In this document: positions 5,563 to 9,596 of the stretch, in pieces
How positions within the stretch are numbered: position 1 is the first letter of the stretch
Layout: each line of letters opens with the position of its first letter
Origin: an uncultured Chlamydiae bacterium
Lineage (GTDB): Bacteria; Chlamydiota; Chlamydiia; Chlamydiales; SM23-39
Reading direction: 5' to 3'
Assembly (NCBI GenBank): GCA_903909295.1
Contig: CAIVVG010000077.1
Location: 1 to 9,596, forward strand
Length of the DNA: 9,596 nucleotides
Notes under the pieces: model-generated
The model's input: only the letters and a program-made list of their open reading frames with translations
Databases searched by the model: none
Told to the model about the DNA's origin: nothing
Translations under genes and position numbers: made by a program

Positions 5563-6849
5563 GCGCGAGATCAGATAGAGCGGATAGTTATAAATAGCCC
5601 CATCGTGTTTTAGATTCATCGTAGTGGCTCGGATCGGTTTTGAGGGGGAGTATTTTTCGTTGTAGATAAGCAGGCTCTTTTTTTTCTGGTTTGCGCCCGC
5701 CTTCACCTCAATCGGATAAATGACCTGCTCTTCTTCGACAAGGAAGTCCACTTCTGCCGTCCCTTCGCTTGCCCAGTAGTATACCGCTTTATTTTTGGCG
5801 CAGGTGAGCTCCTGAGCCACATAATTTTCTGTCAAAGACCCCTTGAACTCTGTGAACAAAAGATCTCCGTCAATGACTGTCTGAGCAGCAAGATTGCTCT
5901 GAGCACCCAGTAACCCCACATCTACTAAAAAGATCTTAAACGCATTATTGTCCGCATAAGCGCTGAGGGGTAATTTAGGAGTCTCTACCAAGTGACTTTT
6001 ATAAATCAGCCCCGCATCTGCAAGCCACTGGATCGCCTCCTCATACTCCCTTCCCCGAGCACTCTTGCGAATAGCTGAAAAAATAAATTTCTTATTCTCT
6101 TTGGCCAGCTGACGGTGAACCTGTTTCCAAACCGCCGTGATTTTCATAACCTCATTCGGCGGCGCGTGCTTAGCAAAATCTCTCTCATAAGCATTCAAAA
6201 TTTCCAATTGGATCTCTCTCACCACAGGCAGCTTTTCATTCTTGGCATACTCTGCAACAGCCTCAGGCATCCCCCCTATGAAAAAATAGAGCTTCAGCAA
6301 CTGAATCAACTTCTCGTGCAGGGGATTTGGAAGGGGCTCATAGGTCTTGTATTCTTCCAGAAATAAGCGCAATTTCTCCTGTCCCAATGCGGAGAGAAAC
6401 TCAAAAAACGTCAAAGGGTACATGGACAAAAAGTTGACCTTCCCAACAGGGAAACCCTTATCCCTGGTTAGTTTCACCCCCAAAAGGGAGCCCGCTGCAA
6501 TGACATGATATTCTGGAGCTTCCTCGCAAAAATATTTCAAACTCCCCAGCGCCCTTGAACACTCCTGAACCTCATCAAAAATCAGAAGAGTGGTTCCGGG
6601 CTCAATATCCACCCCCGTATGAATGCTCAGAACCTTGAGGAGCTCCTTCGGATCTAGGGTCCCCTCGAAATATTGGGCGAGCTTCTCATCCTTTTCGAAG
6701 TTGAGATAGGCCATTTTTTCATACTCAGTGGTCCCAAAATGCTTGAGAGCATGGGTCTTCCCCACCTGCCTAGCCCCATTCAGAACCAACGGCTTGCGCC
6801 GCGGCGCCCCTTTCCACCCCTCAAGCAGCTTGTAAACATCCCTCTTCAT
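5548..6849 (-). CDS. AAA+ ATPase with DUF4143 C-terminal domain
   Basis: 433 aa, typical for this family of stand-alone bacterial and archaeal ATPases with no established biochemical role. Seen: an N-terminal AAA_14-type domain with Walker A GARQVGKT (25-32), Walker B LLIFDEVQ (D92, E93) and a sensor-like VIAAGS (to about 121), then PLTFFEF and a GGMPEAV motif near 192-198. The C-terminal DUF4143 part holds a nuclease-like set: E341 in SLTENYVAQEL, D368 in AEVDFLV and E381-V-K383 in IEVKAG. The catalytic-looking residues are all present, so the gene appears intact. Just before the ATG is GAGGGT, too close to be a normal Shine-Dalgarno. A TATATT box (6861-6856) six bases before the start could give a leaderless message, but no good -35 goes with it. 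Such genes are often multi-copy and mobile; convergent overlap with the CoiA-like gene and the neighbouring gene remnant fit an insertion. Confidence 0.88.
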   Translation of the reverse strand: MKRDVYKLLEGWKGAPRRKPLVLNGARQVGKTHALKHFGTTEYEKMAYLNFEKDEKLAQYFEGTLDPKELLKVLSIHTGVDIEPGTTLLIFDEVQECSRALGSLKYFCEEAPEYHVIAAGSLLGVKLTRDKGFPVGKVNFLSMYPLTFFEFLSALGQEKLRLFLEEYKTYEPLPNPLHEKLIQLLKLYFFIGGMPEAVAEYAKNEKLPVVREIQLEILNAYERDFAKHAPPNEVMKITAVWKQVHRQLAKENKKFIFSAIRKSARGREYEEAIQWLADAGLIYKSHLVETPKLPLSAYADNNAFKIFLVDVGLLGAQSNLAAQTVIDGDLLFTEFKGSLTENYVAQELTCAKNKAVYYWASEGTAEVDFLVEEEQVIYPIEVKAGANQKKKSLLIYNEKYSPSKPIRATTMNLKHDGAIYNYPLYLISRLFCS

Positions 6850-6869
6850 ACCCTCAATATACCCCTTTT

Positions 6870-6886
6870 GTGGGCTGAAAAGCCAC
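6870..6886. repeat. Small hairpin upstream of the ATPase gene
   Basis: GTGGGCT (6870-6876) can pair with AGCCAC (6881-6886), leaving one bulged G and a GAAA tetraloop on the plus strand. It lies 21-37 bases upstream of the ATPase start codon, next to the larger hairpin cluster. Alone it would be weak evidence; it is noted because four stem-loops fall within about 105 bases. Confidence 0.35.
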
Positions 6887-6890
6887 CTAT

Positions 6891-6973
6891 TCGTTAGGAA
6901 AACGTGAGATTTTCCACGTTTTTCGTTGGAAAAACGTGATCATCTACCACGCTTTTCCAATGAAAAGCGTGGT
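6891..6973. repeat. Cluster of related palindromic repeats (two full hairpins, one half copy)
   Basis: Copy A (6914-6938) has perfect 10-bp arms, CACGTTTTTC (6915-6924) and GAAAAACGTG (6929-6938), with loop GTTG. Copy B (6946-6973) has 12-bp perfect arms built on CCACGCTTTTC (6947-6957) and GAAAAGCGTGG (6962-6972), with loop CAAT. The reverse complement of copy B matches copy A except for a T-A to C-G pair exchange in the stem and one loop base, so the stem is preserved. A half copy, TCGTTAGGAAAACGTGA (6891-6907), repeats 6923-6939 with two mismatches. Alternative pairings (half copy with left arm of A, right arm of A with left arm of B) are also possible. The cluster lies 42-124 bases upstream of the ATPase start codon. 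It may be a REP-like or miniature mobile repeat, or a regulatory leader. Confidence 0.7.
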
Positions 6974-6998
6974 TCTTCGGTGCCACTGTTCAAAATAA

Positions 6999-7268
6999 AG
7001 CGCGTCTGTTAGACAAAAGAAACAGCTCTTCTTCACCGGGCGAGGTTGGCAAGGACTAGAGCCTGGGAGCTCGGCATTTTATATAGGCCCTCAAGCAGGG
7101 GCCCATGTTTGGGGCGGCGTCACCCCTGTCTTTGGAGCGCTCATAGGTTGGCAGTTTAAAAGAAAGCATCACAGCGACTTTTTTGAACTCGGCGCGACTC
7201 CTATCATCATTGACAGGGGGCTCGTCGCCCTCCCCCTCTTCTCGATCAATTATGCCTTTATGTTCTAG
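6999..7268 (+). pseudogene. 3' remnant of a lost protein gene (unrecognised, beta-rich)
   Basis: A frame is open for 89 codons from 6999 to TAG 7266-7268, bounded by TAA at 6996-6998, with no ATG, GTG, TTG or CTG near its beginning (the only in-frame ATG is the second-last codon). The translation is protein-like: KKQLFFTGRGWQGLE..., then GPQAGAHVWGGVTPVFGAL, IGWQFKRKHHSDFFELGATP and LVALPLFSINYAFMF at the end. Aromatic and glycine residues, alternating hydrophobicity and a terminal Phe resemble the end of a membrane beta-barrel or a secreted chlamydial hypothetical protein; I cannot name a family. The missing 5' part would lie where the hairpin cluster and ATPase gene now are, consistent with replacement by an insertion. 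Chance is a possible alternative, as 89 codons is short. Confidence 0.5.
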
Positions 7269-7286
7269 CAGAAGCAGGCTATCTAT

Positions 7287-8447
7287 TTAAAGTTTTCCAT
7301 CTAGGTGCGGAAGGAATCCCTTTTCTCCCAATATTTTCATGACACCACGAAGCAAATAGCTGTCACCGAAGCTGATGATGTAGTGTTTGAAACCTACGCG
7401 TTCGAGCATTTTCTTGTTCACAAGCTTCTTTATCTGACGTGATAGCTCTGCTGCATGTTTCCCTTGAAAAATGTCCTTTAAATCGCTGGACTGGATTGTT
7501 TTTTTATCGATGGCTTTTCGTAATATTTTTGCCTCGATGTCTGTGACATATTGTCTCTCAATTGAATAATTGACTGTCGGCACTAAAATTTCCTTGGCGA
7601 GATAGTCGTAATCTAGAAGCTTATCGATTTTTTCGATCTCTTGTTTTAAGCCCCTGAGAACGTACTCACACCAAGCTAGAATGCCCGATTTTTCTCCAGT
7701 ATCCGCTTGTTCGAGATACTTGTAGTAATTATTTCGATGATTACAGAAAACCGCCGTTGGATTGATAATTCGACCTACATCCACATTGAAGCCGAGTTTG
7801 ATCAGCATCGCGTAGGTAAATAGCCGTACTGTCCGCCCATTTCCGTTCCCAAAGGGGTGTATCCAAACGAAACGATGATGAGCGATGGCTGTTTTTAGTA
7901 AGTCGAATTTTGGACTGTCGTCTCGATTGATAAAGTGAAACAACTCGTCCATGTACTCTTCAACCAGTATGCAGTCGGGGGGCAGATGTTTGGATTTGGT
8001 AATCAGCAAATTTGATTTTCTATATTGGCCTGGAGTTTTATCTCCCTCTCCTTTTGGGGAAGCTGGTAGATCATTGACAACCATTTTGTGGATTTCGCTG
8101 ATAAAAGCCCTATTAATAGGGTGATCTTTTATGTTTTTTTCAATAAATTCCATGGCATTTTCAATATTTTGAATCTCTTTAACCCCAATAGGCACATCGG
8201 CTTTATCTTCCAGTTTGGTTTCAATATACTCGAGAAGGGAAGTGTTATTGCCCTCGATGCGGGCTGATCCGATACTTTCCAACATATGAAAAATACTTTT
8301 GAGATTAAAAAATACCGGTGGAGGAGTTGTTCCTCCCAAACGTTTTTTGCGAAGATGGTTTAGGTCGATAATTAGGTCCGTCAAAGGTGAGTCAAAAGAG
8401 GGCTCTACCAGTTGTAGCTCATAATACCTAAATTGGGGGGCTGTCAT
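7287..8447 (-). CDS. Fic domain protein, self-inhibited class with C-terminal winged helix
   Basis: 386 aa. Fic enzymes usually transfer AMP from ATP to a hydroxyl of a target protein; targets differ widely and none can be inferred here. Seen: an N-terminal helical region with the inhibitory motif S61-A-R-I-E65-G-N, placing it in the class with the inhibitor helix ahead of the Fic core; the G140-QYR segment before the core; and the full catalytic motif HPFGNGNGRTVR (197-208) with H197 and R205. After the core, residues about 300-362 (DIEAKILRKAI...AAELSRQIKKLVNKKMLERVGFKHY) look like a winged helix-turn-helix. All catalytic and inhibitory residues are intact. The ATG start has GAAGGA seven bases upstream. 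The gene is visibly more AT-rich than rpoD or the CoiA-like gene, suggesting a separate origin. No antitoxin-like partner is adjacent. Its promoter region holds the ATGTTAAA repeat array. Confidence 0.93.
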   Translation of the reverse strand: MTAPQFRYYELQLVEPSFDSPLTDLIIDLNHLRKKRLGGTTPPPVFFNLKSIFHMLESIGSARIEGNNTSLLEYIETKLEDKADVPIGVKEIQNIENAMEFIEKNIKDHPINRAFISEIHKMVVNDLPASPKGEGDKTPGQYRKSNLLITKSKHLPPDCILVEEYMDELFHFINRDDSPKFDLLKTAIAHHRFVWIHPFGNGNGRTVRLFTYAMLIKLGFNVDVGRIINPTAVFCNHRNNYYKYLEQADTGEKSGILAWCEYVLRGLKQEIEKIDKLLDYDYLAKEILVPTVNYSIERQYVTDIEAKILRKAIDKKTIQSSDLKDIFQGKHAAELSRQIKKLVNKKMLERVGFKHYIISFGDSYLLRGVMKILGEKGFLPHLDGKL

Positions 8448-8588
8448 TTAACATTCCTTCGGGTCAAAGTTTAACATCCATGCTATCAAGGTTTTAACAT
8501 CAAATTTTGTAAGTTGCTGCAAAATAAGTAGATGAGATCATATCCAAAAACAGGAATTTTAACAACCCCCCATCCAGAGGTTTAACAT
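8447..8588 (-). promoter_or_regulatory. Array of five ATGTTAAA direct repeats around the fic promoter (putative operator)
   Basis: On the plus strand TTTAACAT occurs at 8447-8454, 8470-8477, 8493-8500 and 8581-8588, with TTTAACAA at 8558-8565. Start-to-start distances are 23, 23, 65 and 23 bases. Both 23 and 65 leave the same fraction of a 10.5-base turn (2.19 and 6.19 turns), so all copies face roughly the same side of the helix. Only the 8-mers are conserved; sequence between them differs. One copy is the -35 region of the fic promoter, one lies upstream, and three lie between the predicted transcription start and the ATG, the last sharing a base with the start codon. A DNA-binding repressor, possibly the Fic protein's own winged helix, is the simplest reading. 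Confidence 0.65.
8537..8565 (-). promoter_or_regulatory. Promoter of the fic gene
   Basis: On the minus strand, -35 TTGTTA (8565-8560) and -10 TATGAT (8542-8537) are separated by 17 bases. Transcription would begin near 8530, giving a leader of about 83 bases. The -35 is contained in the variant copy of the ATGTTAAA array. Confidence 0.55.
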
Positions 8589-8623
8589 TTCCACCTTTAG
8601 CCCTGTTTTGAAAAATTCGGTGC

Positions 8624-8652
8624 TTTACGAATTTGGGGAAAGGATCTATACT
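8624..8652 (+). promoter_or_regulatory. Promoter of rpsT
   Basis: TTTACG (8624-8629) and TATACT (8647-8652) are 17 bases apart, placing the transcription start near 8659, about 25 bases before the rpsT ATG. The outermost ATGTTAAA copy is 35 bases upstream of the -35, so a protein bound there could touch this promoter too. Confidence 0.6.
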
Positions 8653-8683
8653 GCTGACAGTTGAAATTCTACAATGAGGAACT

Positions 8684-8992
8684 ATGGCTGAAGAAAAAGC
8701 GCCAGCACCGAAGAAGAAAGCCGAAGGCAAGACCAAGCGTCCCTCTGCTCTCAAAAGAGATTTACAGAACGAAAAGAGCCGATTGAGAAACCGAGCCCAT
8801 CGAGCTTCCGTTCTCACCTCGATCCGCGACCTCGAGGCCTCTCTCGCCAAAAAAGAAGGCGCAGAGTCCACGAAAGCAAAGCTCAGTGAGATCTATAGCC
8901 TGATGGACAAAGGCGTCAAAAAAGGCGTATTTAAGCCCCAGAAAGCGGCCCGCACCAAATCCCGCCTCTCCGCTCGCTGCGCTAAAGTTTAA
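8684..8992 (+). CDS. rpsT: 30S ribosomal protein S20
   Basis: 102 aa, somewhat longer than the roughly 87 aa of the Escherichia coli protein because of a Lys/Ala/Pro-rich N-terminus (EEKAPAPKKKAEGKTKRPSA). S20 binds 16S rRNA early in small-subunit assembly. Seen: the helical, strongly basic S20 pattern with LKRDLQNEKSRLRNRAHRASVLTSIRDLE in the first half, and MDKGVKKGVFKPQKAARTKSRLSARCAKV at the end, which corresponds to the conserved 'D...KKGiihknkAaRkKSRL' block. The ATG follows TGAGGA at short distance. It has its own promoter and a terminator 16 bases after the stop, so it is monocistronic. In Chlamydia, as I recall, rpsT sits close to rpoD; here the accessory genes lie between them. Confidence 0.96.
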   Translation: MAEEKAPAPKKKAEGKTKRPSALKRDLQNEKSRLRNRAHRASVLTSIRDLEASLAKKEGAESTKAKLSEIYSLMDKGVKKGVFKPQKAARTKSRLSARCAKV

Positions 8993-9007
8993 AGTTTTCT
9001 CTCCAAT

Positions 9008-9035
9008 ACCCCCGCACTCCGTTGGGGGTTTTTTT
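9008..9035 (+). terminator. Rho-independent terminator of rpsT
   Basis: ACCCCC (9008-9013) pairs with GGGGGT (9024-9029) around a 10-base loop, followed by a run of seven T (9029-9035). It is correctly placed 16 bases after the rpsT stop codon and on the coding strand. Confidence 0.85.
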
Positions 9036-9075
9036 ATTATTAAAAAATTTACTCATTAATTGAATTTCCTTCACA

Positions 9076-9104
9076 TTGACTCATTGTTACTGCGATAATA
9101 TAAT
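9076..9104 (+). promoter_or_regulatory. Near-consensus promoter of the right-edge gene
   Basis: TTGACT (9076-9081), a 17-base spacer and TATAAT (9099-9104) match the sigma-70/sigma-66 consensus at 11 of 12 positions, the best promoter in the window. Transcription would begin near 9111, giving a leader of about 27 bases with AGGGG (9127-9131) six bases before the ATG. Confidence 0.75.
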
Positions 9105-9137
9105 AAAGGGCGAAAAACAATTACATAGGGGTGGAAT

Positions 9138-9596
9138 ATGAGCTTTGGAACACGCGGAGTACATTCAGGAAATGGGCAGCCACAGACGATTCCACTAAAC
9201 CTTTCCCCAAAAAGGGCGTGCGTTGTTATCATTCAGGAGCTCGCAGAGCCCCTGCTCCAAGATATTAAAAGAGTAACAACTCAGATAAAAGAACTACAGA
9301 ACGGCTGGAAAAGTCGAGAAGCGACCCAAGTTTCAAAGGAAGATGTCGAAGCTGTAACTAAGGCTACAGACCTTATAGGAGAGTGTCCAACATTGCAAAA
9401 ACAGATACCGGCACTCAGGGGGGAGATCGCAAGATCTCTAACCCGCTTCAAACTGGAAGTTAATCTCCTGAATGAAGGGGAGGAGGCGGATGTATCCACC
9501 GAGCTGAAGAACACTATGGGGCGAGTTGAACAACTGTTCAAAACACTTGAAGCTTCTACAAAATCCCTGCAAAAAGATCTTCCTGCTTGGCAGCAG
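9138..9596 (+). CDS. Unrecognised helix-rich protein, N-terminal part (runs off the right edge)
   Basis: An open frame of 153 codons starts at ATG 9138 and has no stop before the window end. AGGGG lies six bases upstream of the ATG and a near-consensus promoter precedes it, so expression is credible. The N-terminal ~25 residues are Gly/Ser/Pro/Asn-rich and low in charge (MSFGTRGVHSGNGQPQTIPL). From about residue 28 the protein becomes highly charged with regular Leu/Ile/Val spacing (IIQELAEPLLQDIKRVTTQIKELQ; ALRGEIARSLTRFKLEVNLL; GRVEQLFKTLEASTKSLQKDL), as in helical bundles or coiled coils. No membrane segment or known motif is visible. A disordered N-terminus followed by coiled coil is common among chlamydial type III secreted proteins, but that is only a suggestion. 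The remainder beyond 9596 is needed for any assignment. Confidence 0.72.
   Translation, partial: MSFGTRGVHSGNGQPQTIPLNLSPKRACVVIIQELAEPLLQDIKRVTTQIKELQNGWKSREATQVSKEDVEAVTKATDLIGECPTLQKQIPALRGEIARSLTRFKLEVNLLNEGEEADVSTELKNTMGRVEQLFKTLEASTKSLQKDLPAWQQ

Noticed and set aside
7215..7237. AGGGGG / CCCCCT inverted repeat as a terminator downstream of fic
   Set aside because: No T tract follows on either strand and it falls inside the protein-like remnant, so it is probably coincidental.
8448..8477. Tiny leader peptide (MLNFDPKEC) starting at an ATGTTAAA copy just before fic
   Set aside because: The in-frame TGT-TAA end follows automatically from the 23-base repeat spacing, another copy gives a frame of only four codons, and no Shine-Dalgarno precedes it.
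8447..8603. The 23-base-spaced repeats as a CRISPR array or plasmid iterons
   Set aside because: Only 8 of 23 bases are conserved, the spacing is broken once, and no cas or replication gene is present; placement around a promoter fits an operator better.
8500..8871. Minus-strand open frame of about 120 codons opposite rpsT
   Set aside because: It is antisense to rpsT and its promoter and reads through the fic operator region; no domain is visible.
9281..9541. Minus-strand 86-codon frame at the right edge
   Set aside because: Shadow of the plus-strand frame starting at 9138, which has promoter, ribosome-binding site and a uniform helical composition.

Overview
The window reads as chromosomal DNA of a Chlamydiota bacterium, most likely one of the environmental or 'Chlamydia-like' lineages. 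The strongest evidence is the primary sigma factor at 2832-4496. From memory it matches chlamydial sigma-66 nearly residue for residue, including the chlamydial-type N-terminus and insert. An expanded accessory set (Fic, AAA/DUF4143 ATPase, CoiA-like protein) fits the larger genomes of amoeba-associated relatives better than the reduced pathogens. The species cannot be named from sequence alone.

Left block (149-2543): a minus-strand operon of an aspartate/aromatic aminotransferase followed by an MreC-like protein, joined by a 4-base stop/start overlap. A near-consensus promoter precedes it and supports a start five codons inside the longest frame. A plus-strand tRNA-Ala(GGC) diverges from it.

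Second block (2550-4703): rpoD on the minus strand, followed 60 bases later by a two-helix DUF3185-like membrane protein. Two tandem hairpins fill the gap between them, and one overlaps the ribosome-binding site of the small gene. Upstream of rpoD, 4541-4703 is a single large near-palindrome with its axis at about 4622. It contains part of the putative rpoD promoter and ends four bases before the CoiA-like gene on the other strand.

Accessory block (4708-8588): a CoiA-like predicted nuclease (plus) runs convergently into an AAA+/DUF4143 ATPase (minus), with a 15-base overlap. Upstream of the ATPase is a cluster of short hairpins, two of which are inverted copies of each other with compensatory base changes. 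Next is a roughly 90-codon open stretch with no start codon, which looks like the 3' remnant of a lost gene. Then comes a self-inhibited-type Fic enzyme with a C-terminal winged-helix-like domain. Its promoter region carries five copies of ATGTTAAA (one is TTGTTAAA) spaced 23, 23, 65 and 23 bases; the variant copy is part of the predicted -35 box. This looks like a phased operator array.

Right block (8624-9596): rpsT (ribosomal protein S20) with a clear promoter and a rho-independent terminator. A near-consensus promoter then drives an unrecognised, helix-rich protein that runs off the right edge.

Housekeeping functions (translation, transcription, amino-acid metabolism, cell shape) flank an insertion-like segment. 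The points most worth a second look are the 163-bp palindrome, the Fic operator array and the covarying hairpins.
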